From Gloeophyllum trabeum ATCC 11539 (lineage: Eukaryota > Basidiomycota > Agaricomycetes > Gloeophyllales > Gloeophyllaceae), in contig NW_006920428.1 in NCBI RefSeq assembly GCF_000344685.1, positions 463,443-527,442 of the forward strand: a stretch of 64,000 nt of DNA, in the 5' to 3' direction. Shown one piece after another: positions 13,674-26,490 of the stretch (position 1 is its first letter; each line of letters starts with the position of its first letter). A model generated the notes under the pieces. It was given only the letters and a program-made list of their open reading frames with translations. It was not told the origin of the DNA and searched no databases. A program made the translations under genes and the position numbers.

Positions 13674-15844
13674 TTATGTGGTGTGGAACTTCAGAGGCCC
13701 GGCGCGGTGTCTCAGCTCCCGGCCCTTCCATTGCATGAGCGGTACGAGGAGAAACGCGGCGAAGCTAATCGCAGCCTGCGTCCCAAACGAGGCCTCGGTC
13801 CCCAGTTTGTTGGCCCACGTCACTTGGAAATACGATACGATGAAGCCTGCGTCGGTGAAACGGTAACATCAGCATTGGCTACCGGATTTCGATTGGCAAT
13901 AGACAAGCATCACAACGTACCTCCTGTCGTGCGCCCGAAATTGATCCACGCGGCGACCTCTCCCGACGCTTCGGGGTACGAATCCAAAAGATACGCCTGA
14001 AGCGCGACGGTCGTAATCATAATTCCAAACACGAACAGGCCCCACCCGACGGCGAGCGCTGCCCAGTGCCACGCCCTTTCGAGCGCAAATCCCACAACCA
14101 CCAGGCCGGTGCACATGAACGGCGTGCTGAACCACACGGCCCGTAGACGTGCTTCCGGTTCGAAGACGCCGCCGTGCGTACGGATGTAGTGCGCGGCCAG
14201 GAAGTCGTGGAACCAGTGACCGAGGATCTGACCTAGGACGGCGGCGATCATCGGCGTGAAGTAGAAGAGCCCGATTTGAACGGGGCCGAAGCCGTAGAGG
14301 GGTGTGACGAAGATGGAGAGGGCTGGGTAAGAAGGGGGTAGAAGTTAGAGCGAGGAGGGGACGGGCGGAGTAGGGGATAATGGCGTACTTGTGTTGATGC
14401 CGACGACCCATGCGAATGTAACTAGCGGGAGTTATTCATTAGCTGAGAATCAAGGGAGGATCGGAGGATAGGGCTACTCACTTAAGTAGTAAACTGTGGA
14501 GAGAGCGACGACGGGCTTCATGAGGACAACTATGGGGCGCATCATCGCCTCCTTGAACGAGTTCCTCAGGTGCCTTGATCTCCACTGAGAGCGCTCCGAT
14601 CAGTACTCCTCCCTTTCCCAAAATAAACACAGCCCATCGTACCTGGCTAATCCCGACCAGTCTTTCTACCCTGGTCCCCCGCGGCGGCTGCGCCTCCCGT
14701 GGGATCTTGCGATTATAATACGTCTCATCCGCGAACAAAACAATGGCAGCTAGACACAACCCGGTCAGGATGGTGTATATCCAGAATGCCCAGCGCCAGA
14801 GGAGGGAGGAAATGACAAAGGCGGCGACAAACGGGCCGAGATATGGCGAGAGGATGATAAAGGCATCCCAAATATTGATTTTGCGGCTGCGGCGAGAATG
14901 AATGGTTGGAGGCAGGGAGGAGTGAGTAGGAAGCAAACGTACGCGTGCTCATGGAAGAAGAATATGTCCTTGATGAACATGAGCCCACCGCCCTGGGCTA
15001 CAGTGGAGAAGAAGCCGTTGAGGATGCGTACGGCCATGAAGCCCTCGAAGTTCGCAGCGCCCGCGCATCTGTGTGCAAGGTGCAGAATTGAGCATCCATC
15101 TTTCTTATATTCAACTGTGAATAGCGCATACCCAGCTGCCGTGGCGAAAGCTGCGACGGTGAACCAGAATAATACGGGGAGGCGGCCGAAGAACGCTGCG
15201 AGAAGCACAAATATCCGTTTAACGCTATGTTCTATTCCGGGGACTGGGAAGGTCCAAGGAGAATGAGAACACACCTGATAACGCTACTACGACAACACCG
15301 CCCGCGCCGAGCATGAAGACGTTGCCAACTTGGGAGTGGTTCACGACATCGGGGTCCATGTGCCATATCCTGCCGGACCCGCCGTGAGATCGGGTGGGAG
15401 CGCGAAGTGGAAACTGGCAAAGGCAGATAAGACAGGTGGAGGCACCTACGTTGCTTGCTGGAGCAGTGTGACTGCACCCGTGGCTGAACCATAATCTGAA
15501 TGGCAGGGCTGTCAGGAGGTGTGGTTGGATAACGACGGGGTAAAAATCGGCTGACCTGGGAGGAGCGCTGTTGCGCTGATGATGAGCAGTATGGCATGCT
15601 TCTTGGCCTGTACCCTCGTCAGTAAACGTACGGAAGCCAGTTGAGCACATGTACTCACCCAACTCCAATTTAATGGGTCGTCCGGGTCGTCGCTAGGCTG
15701 CGGAATGAGAACCGTATGCCCGTCCGGCGAGACCTTGAGCGATGAGTCTCGGTACTCGTGCTCGGCCTGCTTTGCATCGAGGATGTACCCATCCTTCTCG
15801 CCGCGCATGTCCAGATCCTCGCTCGTCGGCGTCAGCGTCGCCAT
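13674..15844 (-). CDS. MFS transporter
   Basis: Eleven exons on the minus strand: 15844-15659, 15607-15556, 15495-15450, 15369-15275, 15195-15132, 15068-14943, 14886-14643, 14584-14482, 14421-14389, 14322-13921 and 13846-13674, giving 507 residues. The cytosolic N-terminus has [11 protein letters not shown], usual for fungal MFS carriers. Membrane helices follow, with [37 protein letters not shown] (motif C region), [20 protein letters not shown], then a loop and a second half ([24 protein letters not shown]-type helices and [17 protein letters not shown]). The C-terminus ends [11 protein letters not shown]. It should sit in the plasma membrane and move a small molecule with protons; the substrate cannot be told from sequence. 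An in-frame upstream ATG at 15880 would add 12 residues; I prefer 15844. Confidence 0.9.
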
Positions 15845-16751
15845 CTTTAGAGACAAGAGGAAAATGGAAAGGAGAGACACGATTCCTCGCTGCGCCCACT
15901 ACTTTAAATCGCCGGGAAATCAGTGCAGGCGACTGGGTTCATCAGACGCTACGCTATGGCCCAGTAAAGATGTCTGCGCGGTGCCGCAGAGGATCAGCTG
16001 GGCTGCTGTGAGACGCAATTGGTTAGTCTTCCCCACTTCCCCGCCTTTCCTTCTCAGATCTAAGTACCGCTCATCGGGCGTCTCGGGGCCAATCGGAGAC
16101 CGACCCTCAGAAGCTTCAGATGACCGGTCAGTCATGGGACCCTTCTAGCAGGGCTAATCATTCTTGTCCTATTCACCAGGCCAATACACGACATTGGCAG
16201 TTTATCTTGAAGTAGTCTTGTAAATAGAAGCTGCCAATTGCCTATGACACAGAATATCACAGTTAGGAAGGCGACAAGCTGGCAGCGGACAACGCCTCAG
16301 AGGACGGAAACCAATAGGAAACGGCCGTCTAGATATAATTGCCGAAAATGGAATGCATAACTTTGTATCCCATGACCGGGGGTTGGGAAGTGCCAGGGCA
16401 TACTAGAATCCGCTTCAGAGACATTGAAGACATCGCCGACGCTGTCGGACGAAGGGGGGAGGAGGGAGACCAGCACTAGAGCTAGTGACTGATTCAGAGA
16501 AGGCGTCTCCGGATCCTTTGCGACTTCGCTCCTATCCATGCTCTCAGCACACCATAGATGCCAGCCTAACCAAAGAAACAAAGTTACATAAAGTAATCAT
16601 CATAGGTAGATAATCATAGACGACCAATAATTATCCGAACATACATACTGCTATACAATAGCGGCCATCTCTGCTGTTCCTTGCAATTATTCAGTAAGTT
16701 TGAACCATAACAAACAAAAACCTCCCCCTCCCCGTTCTCCTCATCCCACCC
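15845..16751. other. intergenic, MFS to shugoshin
   Basis: About 900 bases upstream of the MFS gene and downstream of shugoshin. Only short unconvincing frames occur. I see no gene or repeat. Confidence 0.4.
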
Positions 16752-18952
16752 TTACACTGCCATACTATGCCTCCGCCCATCATCGTTCTCCACCCGCCCC
16801 CTCGCGCTATTCGTATGCACGCTCTTCCGCCTTCCCTGGGTGTTCACCCACTGCATATGCACCCCTGCGACGAACTCTGCGTCCGCCTGCGCGCCCTCGT
16901 CCTCGTCCTCCCCTTCATCCAGCACCATCCGCGGTTTCTTCCGCCTGCTCGCGGTGCCGGTGCTAGAGGAGGATGACGATGGCGGGCGGGGCGCATCATC
17001 GGGAACGGAGGCGGCGGATGAGCGCCGCTCGGAGGACGTCGAGGTGCGCTTAGAGGTCGAAGAACCGGGTGGAGGGTCCGGTTTCCGCATTTTCCTAAGA
17101 TAAGATGCAACAAGGTCGTGGTGACATGCATTGATCCGCGAAGCGCGGCGGGAGGATCGGATCGGAGGTAGGTAGGTAATATAGCGGACAACCCAAACGC
17201 ACCACGTCAGTACAACGTTTCTAACACGTAGAAACATAAACGCACGTGTTAAGCTTCGGTTCGGCGTAATTAACACTCTTCCGCACCCGCCTCTCCCGTC
17301 CAGTCACCATCGCATCTGCATCTTGCGGTTGTGGAGCCGGTTCTTCAGCTGGCGGGCTGGACGACGGCCGCGGCGTCGGAAGGTGAGAGGAAGCGCGAAT
17401 CTGCGGCGTGTGCGTTGGTGCTGGGGTTGTTGCAGGTGTTGATAGGAAGTTACGTGTCGCGAAGGTGGAGGTGGTCCCCGCGGATGTCGCGGAGCTGGGT
17501 ATCTCAGGGTCGGGTCTCTCGCGATCTGGGTAAGGTTTAGGTTAGTTAGGTACAAATGTGAACGGAGAGCACGGTCGGGAGACGGAGAATCCACAAACAC
17601 CCGTCAACCAGAGATAGAGTTGGACAACACTCAAATGCAGATCGCGGAGGAGATAGACAGACGGAGACTCACCCGACGGATTGGTATCAAGCAGAGGGAG
17701 CGCCACACGCCCTCTTGGCGAATTCGTAACGTCCTTCAGCTTCAACTTGCCACCCCCACTGCCCTCTCCATCCTCCTCCGCATCCTCCCTCGCCGCCCTC
17801 TTCCTCTCGCGCTCCCTCCCCCTCTCGGTCGTCGTCGACCCTGACCCCTCACGCTCCCTCGCGCGTTTCCTCTCCTTCCGTTCCCTCTCCCTCCTCGCCT
17901 CGTTCTCCAGCATCTCTGCCACCTCGTCTGCTTCCGGCTCGTCCACTTCAATCTCACCGCTCAACGCTGCGCGCTCCTCTTCCTCCTCCGCGAGTCCCGC
18001 CTCACGGCGAATGGGCGACCCGAACGCCGGGCTCGGTGGGCGCGGCGGAGACAGCATCATTTCCTCAATATCAAGAGGAGCCGGCGTGAGGCTAAGAAGT
18101 CCGCTCTGTCGCCGCGCGATCCGCTTCTTCTTCGTCTTCGTCGCCTCCTCGTTCAAATCAACCTGTCTGGTGGCAGGCAGGGGCAGCTTCGACCCCGATG
18201 CGCGTCTGGCAGACGAGCCTCTCTTGCGCCGCGTCGGCGTCGATCCGCTGCCCTCCGTGTCGTCTGCGTCGTTGTCATCGTCTTCTTCTTCTTCGGCTTC
18301 ATTGATTCCGGGGATGTCGGGCGCGCGAGAGAGCCGCGGCATCTGGAACGTCGGCTGGGGCGTGGGGCGGGGCATGCGCGGGGCGGGTGCGGGCTTGTCG
18401 GGTGATGGCCTGCCCTCTGGGATTTTGTGTGCATCGCGAATGGAGGTAAAATGTCGCATAAGGTTCTTAACCTGTTCACCATTAGACAAGGTAAGCAAGT
18501 GTCAGTCTCGGTGCCTGGTGCCACTATCAGCGTGATACGCACCGCGTCGTCGGCGTCTGCCATGATCTTCCTCGTTTTCTCCTTCTCGCGCCTGAGCTGC
18601 GCTTCCAGGGCAATGCTGGAGGCGCGGAGACTGAGGTTCTCGACGTAGAGCTGCGAGATTTGCGCCTGGAGTTCTTCGACTTTGCAACTCAGCGTCGTGT
18701 TCAGTCTATCCAATATCGCAACCGTCAGCATCCTCCGACCTCTCCGCAAAGCGGAACGTACTTGGTAATATGCTTGTTCGCAAGCAGGAATTTCTTCTTG
18801 ACTGCCGCATTATAGTCATGGTCAGATATCCACACGGTCATAACGCAACGAAACACAGCGCTTATCGCACTAGTCAACTCACAGTTCTCGAACTCGAGCA
18901 GCGCATCGTTCTGCCTGGACGCGGCCGAGTTGCGTGATTCTCGCCTGCTCAT
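16752..18952 (-). CDS. sgo1: shugoshin (centromeric cohesion protector)
   Basis: Six exons: 18952-18883, 18801-18762, 18705-18543, 18471-17673, 17525-17246 and 17094-16752, giving 564 residues. The N-terminal coiled coil is at about residues 20-90: LEFENFKKKFLLANKHITKL then LSCKVEELQAQISQLYVENL. This matches the Shugoshin N-terminal domain that dimerises and binds PP2A-B56. The middle is disordered, acidic and RE-rich. The basic shugoshin C-terminal motif is split by the last intron at about residues 433-454 and reads RRVRKSVNYAEPKLNT then KMRKPD; in the family it binds phosphorylated histone H2A at centromeres. The protein shields Rec8/Scc1 cohesin from separase at the kinetochore. No defect is visible. 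Confidence 0.93.
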
Positions 18953-19484
18953 CGTGGCGGCCAGCGACCAGGCGGTGTAGGCAGGTGATGGCCTTGTGTT
19001 CGATGCGGAGCCCGTTCTGGACGGCCTGTTCGTCGTGGGAGCGCGTGTTCGTCACGTGCCCACCGCGTCGGTACAGCCACCGCTGGCCGCCACATAGTAT
19101 GCTACAGTATGACTACAACTTCCAAGGTCGTCGTGTACGGTGCATCAGTACTTGAGCATCGTATTTTATGCCATCGCATCTCAAGGTACCGAATTGATGA
19201 TATTCATTTTTCTTTCGGTGGTATCATACACCGACGGCATGCCAGTTGACCCCCTGGATCTAGCGACACACGTACGCGTATGACGAGCGATAAAGATAGA
19301 TATTGGATCTCGACATGAAGATGACATTGTGCTATACGTGCAATCAGATCGTTGGACTGAAGTTCATGAGAATACAATCACTGCAACTACCTAAATCCGA
19401 TGACCCATACCCGAGCAGAGACAGCAGTGCATGATAGGGAGACAAACAGGAACAATTATTGACGGCACGTTATCATGCTCATCA
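18953..19484. other. intergenic, FunK1-B to shugoshin
   Basis: About 530 bases. It holds the shugoshin promoter and the FunK1-B 3' region. No named element is seen. Confidence 0.4.
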
Positions 19485-22162
19485 TCATCCGCGAGAGACA
19501 CTGGTATGCATGCCGCTCCTCGCCACTTTGGAGCGCCGACCGCTACTGCTGGCAGAAGCCGTGTCCCCCTCCAAATGAATCGCGGTTCGTTTGGACGTCG
19601 TAGTGGAGTCGCGGGGTCGACATCGGGCATCATGTTTGTACTTCTCCGGTAACTGATCCGGTTTCTTGTCATCCTCGGGCCAGGTTTGATTATAGTACGC
19701 CAAGAAGAGGTCCATCATGGCACTGTGGGTGTCTAGCTTTTTCGCCAGCGCTTCATATCTCACTTTGTCCATTGCCCGTGCAGATGCTGGCGCGCTGGCA
19801 AGAAAAGTCTTGGGTTTTCCCAGAGTCTCCTTCTTCTTTCTGTTGACGTAGGTGAGCTTGTCGTCCTCAGGTGCTTCAGGCTCCTCTGGCGTCGAAATGT
19901 CGTGCATGACATAGTAGGCCTGGAACCACGACATGAGCTCGTCAATAAGACTCTGAAGCGGCTCGAAAAACTTGAGCTTCTTCCCCAAAGGTGTGACCAG
20001 TTTTCGGCGGCTTATGGCTGCGATCTTCCCGATCCCGCCAGTGATGACGTCTCCGGATCTGCTGGCGATGTCAAAGAAATGCCAGACGAATCCCCCCACG
20101 TCCGTGCAATTATGAGACAAATAGCGTACGGCCTCGTAAATCAGAACGTGCATAAAAGACTCGAGGTCATCCTGGAGGTCGTGCGACTTCCAGGGTGTTT
20201 GGAGGAGGTACCCTGACATGAATTGCCAGGTGCCCTGGGGGAACGAATGGGTGTGTGAGTGAAAGAAGAGAGCAGCCTGATGACAGGGAGACGTACCGTA
20301 CGATCAGGCTGCCTCGGTCCGTCATTATTGCTGGCCACGCTTTTCGACAAATCCCAATCGTTCAAGAGACCTTGGGTGACAACAGATGTTTGCCCCTGGT
20401 CGTCCACCGTCGTTCGGAGGATTAGGATGTTTCCGGCGCTGATGTCTCTATGAAGAATTTTCGCCTTTACAAAGGCGTCGGCGTGTCCTGAGAAACGGAA
20501 TGAGGATGTCAACCGGAGCCGCAGCAGAAGAACATACCCGTTATACACTCAGTAATAACTTGGATCAATTCCTCAGAGTGCTTGAAGTCTGAGAGAGGAC
20601 AGCCAACCTCTTGCACCACTAGTCGGTAATGTTGATGGGGCCTGAATGGGTTGGGTTTGCCCGCGTCCCTAGACCAGTGCTTTTGGGTCGATGTACATTG
20701 TCCCTTTACGTCCCCGTGACACACTAACGTGGGAACACATTGCACCCCTTCGTTGTTCATAAGCTGTATGACGTCGCCTTCTCTCGTCATGTCCGGGAGG
20801 TCCACACGCCAGCAGTCTTTAAGGTATACGAGCTCATTGCTCTCTTCGTCCAGCGCGACGTAGCCCCGTGTGGCACGGCCTGTCATCCCAGGCGCAGTGA
20901 AGTGAGGTCTGCCGACGAGGAAGTATCGAGGTCTTGTCGGGCCCGAAGTGGCCCCCGAGGCTGAGGCGGCGGAGTCAGCAGGAGATACAGGAACGTCTAC
21001 CTGCAGTCTCCACTTGGGCCAATCCGGGTCACATGAGTCCTTGAAATATTCCAGTACGTAGGCTTCCGGGAGGTCTTTGTCTTTTGCACTCATCTTGCTC
21101 CCGTCTGCGATTTTTTTCTTCATCATGTTGTGCAGACGCGAGTCCTCCTCAATCAGCTCCGCAGTGTCGTCGTAACCTTGTTGCCGACGGTCCAGGTGAG
21201 CGAAGTGCCAAAGGAACATCGCGAGTTTCTCGGGACGCGCAACATAGTTGAGCCTTTCGGTGAATACAGCGCCCGCGCGGTCCCATCGTATAATCCGAGC
21301 GTATTCCCCAAGGATAATGATCGAGAACCCATGAGTGCGCTGCTGACGGGCGAACATCGCAGCGGCATAAGCGATTAATTGTCCCCTTGCGCTTTCCCGA
21401 CCGGCAGCGGGATTTTCATTGGGATGTGTGGTACGATCATCGAACGGATCGCACTTGACAGAGTTCCCGTAACTCTTGAACTCAATGTAAAGCGCCATAC
21501 GATCCCATCGAGGTCGAAGCGGTTTGCCTTCGACAGCCTTAGGCTGGTCATCGTTGCGGTACAAGGCCATATCGACTTTCTGGCCCCCGATTATCTTCTT
21601 CTCCGTTGCATCGAACGTGTTGGGTGTGGCGACGAAGGTATAGCCGGGACATAACCCTTCGGCGACACAGGCAATCTGCGGATGTGGCACCAACGTCAGT
21701 ATGAGAAGGGAGAAGCTACGACGTGCCACGTACAAACTTGTTGTACATCTCTTCTTCCTTTAGAGACTCCTCCGTTTCCTGTCCCCGCGCATGATCCGTG
21801 GCTCTGTCTTGCGCATGCTCCGTGGCTCTGTCTTGCGCATGCTCCGTTCCCGCTCCATCTTGCGCACCATGGTTGTCTTCGTCGTTTTGCAAACGATCAT
21901 TGTTGTTCTTCTTACTCACAGGTTTGGCCATCTTGTCGAACACTTTAGTGAATTGTTCGGGGTCACACGCCTTATTGACGGGCACGAAGTTCGCCAGAAA
22001 GTCGTCAATCGGCTGAGGTCCCACGAATTTGCCGTACATCTCGTCGACTAGATCCTCTTTGAGAGTTGCTGCGTTGGGCTTTTCAGCTGAGAAGTTATGC
22101 GATCCTGCAGCGTTTTTCTTGACTGGTGATGAACCAGATCCATGAGTATAGTTGGACGACAT
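19485..22162 (-). CDS. FunK1 fungal-specific protein kinase, copy B
   Basis: Four exons: 22162-21734, 21675-20538, 20487-20297 and 20234-19485, giving 835 residues. The intron positions and phases equal those of copy A at 10-2697. Landmarks are ACVAEGLCPGYTFVATPN, YFLVGRPHFTAPG, the catalytic loop KILHRDISAGN (HRD at about 535-537) and LNDWDLSK. After the kinase core comes GTWQFMSGYLLQTPWKSHDL, also shared. Exon 1 carries an in-frame tandem repeat of eight residues (EHAQDRAT) absent from copy A. Both copies keep the HRD and DWD motifs, so both may be active. Copies A and B point away from each other about 17 kb apart, so the duplication is not a simple tandem one. Confidence 0.93.
21787..21846 (-). 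repeat. 24-bp in-frame tandem repeat in FunK1-B
   Basis: Two full units and one half unit of 24 bases, beginning gcgcatg on the plus strand. They encode EHAQDRAT-type octapeptides in the N-terminal linker of the kinase. The last, variant unit ends DHARG. Confidence 0.85.
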
Positions 22163-23456
22163 GGGGAAGAGAGAGAACTTACTGATCAGGACGATGACAA
22201 CCCGACTTATAGATCGACGATTGTGGCCACACGGGTAGTTCCGCGAATCAACCCGTTGATAGGCCAGGCGTGCTTTGTTCTTCGCGTATGTGAGCGGCAA
22301 GGAACCACGCCTGAATTAATTTGCCCTGAAGATGAGAACGCAATCGGCCATTGAAACTCTATCTAGGTCTACAGCTACAAATTGGAAAGCAGTACATACC
22401 TAAACAGCGTATACCGTGGAACTGCTCACGGTGACGGACTTGGTGTTGTAGCCACGAGATGAAAGAAGCACGACTGTGACCGTCACGGATCGCGCGTGGT
22501 CACGTGGCCATTGGTCTCGGCAATGTGCCACATCAAGCCACACGAAGTCGCACGAATCCCAACACGGGCACGCGTATCACCTTTAGGTATAGTTTAATCA
22601 TCTGTTAGTTTTATAGGTCATTGTCCTCGATCTTCAAGAGGACAGTGGATGCGCAGTGTGGACGCGCTCTATCAATGTGGCCTGTTTAGGCGTACTATCC
22701 AAATTTAGACTCTTTCTATCTGTTAACTTTTTCTGTGGCCACCTCGACAGCTCTTCACCATTTCAGGTGTTCAATATATATAATAACGTCCAATGAGCGC
22801 GACGAGGGTGACAGGCCTTCTTTTGAAGCGGGCATGCGTATCAGTACCGGCCTATGCGCTGAAATGACTCAGGATCAGGGAGATGAAAAAGATGGTACCC
22901 AGTGATCCGGACCCACGATATGAGGGTAGCGACAGGTAATAGCGCCCAGAACTCAGTATGAAAGGGAGATCCCTTCGGGAGAATCTCGGCACCCCTGTAC
23001 GCGACGTCCTCTGCGTCTTTCACGAGCCTGGTAGCATGGTCGGTGATCTTCAGGAAAACATAACCCGACGACTGTACCCGTAGAAATCAGCATGGGTATG
23101 GCTGATATGTGGCTGGGTGGGTCGGGGCAAGTGCATCGCTGCTACGCGCTGGTCGCACTGTTGCTTCACATTGCGTGCCGCGAAGAACCGGTCGAGCCTA
23201 AACCTGAAGGGGAGAGTAGATTGAATAGCACGTTTGTAGAGCGCAAGACCTAGGCTGCGCTCGAGCGAACGGCCGTCTCGACGGGTGCGCAGCAGTGCTT
23301 ACCTGAAGGCGAGTATACCACATACAGTCCTGTGCTGGAGGGTCATATACGTTCCCAAACTCCCATTATCACTACGATATAAAGCATATACAACTAGCAT
23401 TAGACGTGTGTAGCACTTCTCAGACTAAAGTCAAAAACTCAAACCGCAATCCATGC
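22163..23456. other. intergenic, FunK1-B to Rap1
   Basis: About 1.3 kb. It holds the FunK1-B promoter and the Rap1 3' region. I see no coding sequence or repeat that I can support. Confidence 0.4.
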
Positions 23457-25972
23457 TTATACCCTCTTCGCAAACTCCTCCGCCTTCGTCCCCCGTGGGG
23501 GTCTATACGGCGTCCGTTCCAGCGCCTCTTTCGCAACCCTGGCCCTCGTTCCAGGCGGCGGGAAATTCCTGGAGCCCTCCCCAGACTCCGACGTCGCCCA
23601 GCTCGAGGTACTCGCCGCGCGCCTCATGCTCTGGGCGCTCCCAAGGGGGGAGAGCAGCTGCTCCAAATTATCTGCGAGCTGCTCGTTAGTGAGATCCTCG
23701 ATACTGTCGCGTCCGCCCGACCGCCGCGTGGAGCGCGCCAAATCCCGAATCGTCTCCTGGTCGTCGGAGTCGAACGGATGTTTACTGACGCTGCGGCGTT
23801 GGCCAGATCCCGGCTGGTAGTCCTTTCTGTCTTCGTGAAGCAGCCGCTTCCATATGGAACTCGCCCCCGACTCCGCAGTCGCGGCTGAGAGCGCGTCGAC
23901 GGCTTTCTCCACTTCCTCCTCCTCCTGGGTCTCCCCAATCGACCCCCGGGAGCGTGCGCTGGCACCAGCCTGTGGGACGCCGCTCGCCTCGTCAGGGCCT
24001 TCTTCCTCGAGCGATATAATATCCTCGTCTGATGAGGCCTCTTGAATGTCGGCGAGGTCAGCCTGACGAGAGCGAGTAGCTGGCCCTCCCCGGGTACCGG
24101 CCTCTTTCCCCTTGCGTCCACGAATGACTCTCTTGGCTGGAGGAGCGGGTGGTGTAGGGTCGACGGAACGCGACCGGGCGCGGGTGTTCCGCGCAGGGCC
24201 GTCGTATGTCGCCTGCGAAAGCGTCTTCTTCACTGCGCGCCTGGCCTTAGGTCGAGGAGCGGGCAGGGGAGCGATTTCTTCTTCCAGCTCAGGGTCTTCT
24301 CCCTCTGTCGGCGGGACAACATCGACATCCTCATCAGCCAGCTCGTGCGGCGGAACGTCTTCGTCAGCTGGGGAACCCCCTGCATTTTCTCCCGCTTCGT
24401 CTGGTTGGCCCCGCGCTTGAGAATCCTGGCGTTCCGGACTCGAGGATGTGGCTACACTCTGCAGCCGGTACGGAGCCGACCTCCTCACTGCCTGCCCAAG
24501 CGCGACAGGCTGGGTACCGAAAGAAACCTTACCACTCGACGGCTCGCGACGCAGCTGGGTGGGTACAGGCCCGACCAGGGTAGCCTGCGAGCTCATGCCA
24601 GCCCCAGGTGAGTGTTGGGTACCGGAAGGTCCCGCAAGGGGGAGGTCCTCCGCGGGGTCGTAGTACCCGTTCGGGTTGAACATGTCGATGTCGTCTATGT
24701 CCACATCATCATCATCTTCCTCTTCTTCCCTGTGAAACGGTAAGCAGAGTACAAATAAACTAGGGAGACCATGGTTACTCGTCTGGTCTGGGCTTTCCCT
24801 TGCCCTTACTCTCGGTCCGCGCGGGCGCACCGCGCGCCCCCTCAACCTCCGACGCGGGCGAAGTCACGCTCTCGCTCGCCCGCCGCATTCTCTTCGCAGG
24901 CGGCGGGCGCATACTCTCTCGCTCCTCATCCTCGTCCCTTGGTCTCCTCCGTCCTACCTGTTTCTCCACCGCCTCCTCTTCCTCTTCCTCTTCGCCCTCT
25001 CCTTCCTCCTCATCCTCATCCTCATCCGTGCCCTCCAACTCAGAGATGAACACTCTCCCCCTCTTACGCCGCCGGTCGAGCTCGTACTGTCCTTTCCCGT
25101 CCTTCCTTGGCGGGTGGAGTCGCACGATCGTCTTGATTCGCTCGTCAAACCACTCCCTGTTCATTTTGTAATGCTGCTTCCACGACTCCCACGTGTGCCG
25201 CTTCGCCCACGCATACGCAGGGTCCCATTCGCCCTGGAACATCATCGACGGAAACGCACGGGTCAATGAGGGCAGAGCGGCAGGCCGGATGCGACGAACC
25301 CGCTCCATGAGCCTCTCGTAGACGATCCTCCCCAGCCTCCCGCCCGCCTTGCGGTCCGGAACGACCTTGGCCAGGTACCGCGCCAAATTCACCTTGTCCG
25401 CGTCCGAGAACTCCACCCTCCTGGCCCAGGCCGCAGCGACGCAGTCAGAACTGGCCCCAGAACAACACAGAGCGAACCGACTCACCCCTGCCCGGGCCGC
25501 GGCCCGCCCATCCCCTTGCGCACCGGCGGCGCGTGCGCGTACTCCCCGCGCCGTATACACACGTCGACGAACCCCACATCCACGACCTCGGGGTCCACAT
25601 CCATCCAGTATCGCCTCCTAAGCATGCCTACGCGCTCGGGTGGGCAGAGGAGCACGTCCGCGTCCTGTAAGTCGCGGCAGACGCGTCCGCCATTGGTCTT
25701 AGTCGGTTACGTGCGAAGAGAAAGAAGTAGGAAGCAAGGAATAGTCCTGCGTTCAGCACACATACGCAGACCCATCGCTTATCACAACATACCGTTATCT
25801 TCTTGTATAACGCTCGTACTTGTGCCGCCGTCAATCGGTGGAGGTAGAAGTATATGGGTTTGCCGTCTTGCACGAAGACTCGCTCGTCTTCAACTTCGTT
25901 TACGTTCCCCGCGTCGAGCTCGTCGTCTACATCGTCCGCGGGACTGTTGTGCCGATGAACAGACCGCGCCAT
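23457..25972 (-). CDS. rap1: Rap1-like telomere protein (BRCT + Myb)
   Basis: Four exons: 25972-25793, 25697-25486, 25420-24779 and 24729-23457, giving 768 residues. Residues about 15-115 form a BRCT-like domain (VQDGKPIYFYL, NGGRVCRDLQDADVLLCPPE, VVDVGFVDVCIRRGEY). Residues about 130-240 match the Rap1-type Myb domain: VEFSDADKVNLARYLAKVVP, KAGGRLGRIVYERLME and WAKRHTWESWKQHYKMNREW. Two highly acidic runs and basic patches follow, and the long C-terminal half looks disordered. Fungal Rap1 sits at telomeres and controls length, silencing and end protection; binding may be direct or through a TRF-like partner. Intron 1 splits the BRCT domain. I cannot recognise a C-terminal RCT domain. A GC-rich Myb/BRCT protein of another kind is possible, but the domain order favours Rap1. 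Confidence 0.82.
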
Positions 25973-26490
25973 CGCGTCCTCGACGCGGAGAGCTATCGAC
26001 GCGAGTGTGGTCGGGATGGGAAATGTCACCACGGACGGTGACAACAAGACGCGTTGGTCACGTGAATGCCGATGCTGCTTCGCTGAGTCTGAATGGGAGC
26101 TGGTTAGGGTTACTTCCAGGCGCTCACTGCTATCTACTAGTATCTGCCAGGCTCTTCTGTAAGTATTCGAGAGGGCCATTGCTTGGTTGGAAAGCCCTAC
26201 TCGACATGCAGTCAAAGGGCCTTGAACAATCACTTTACGGAAATCCCCTTGCAACTATCCAGGACGGCATGAATCGAATTAACCGTTCTAATGATTGTAC
26301 AAGTAACGGGATACAGACGGTGGGGACTGTAGAGAGGGTATAATGGTACTGGCACATTTATCCTCATAGATGTTGTCATCAGCCACCAAAACCAAAGCGC
26401 GTAGACGAGCGGCGCGCCTCCCTGCGAAATCATCAAGTGAGAAGAGGCATCAACTGACGTCAGGCAGCAACTCACCTCTTTAGCTCCTCC
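25973..26490. promoter_or_regulatory. Rap1 upstream region
   Basis: These 518 bases lie upstream of the Rap1 ATG and downstream of the small membrane-protein gene. No clear motif is visible. Confidence 0.35.

Noticed and set aside
16840..18535. Long plus-strand frames opposite shugoshin
   Set aside because: Low-complexity shadows of the GC- and Ser/Arg-rich real gene on the other strand.
24042..25171. Plus-strand frames opposite Rap1
   Set aside because: Shadows of the acidic, repetitive Rap1 coding sequence.
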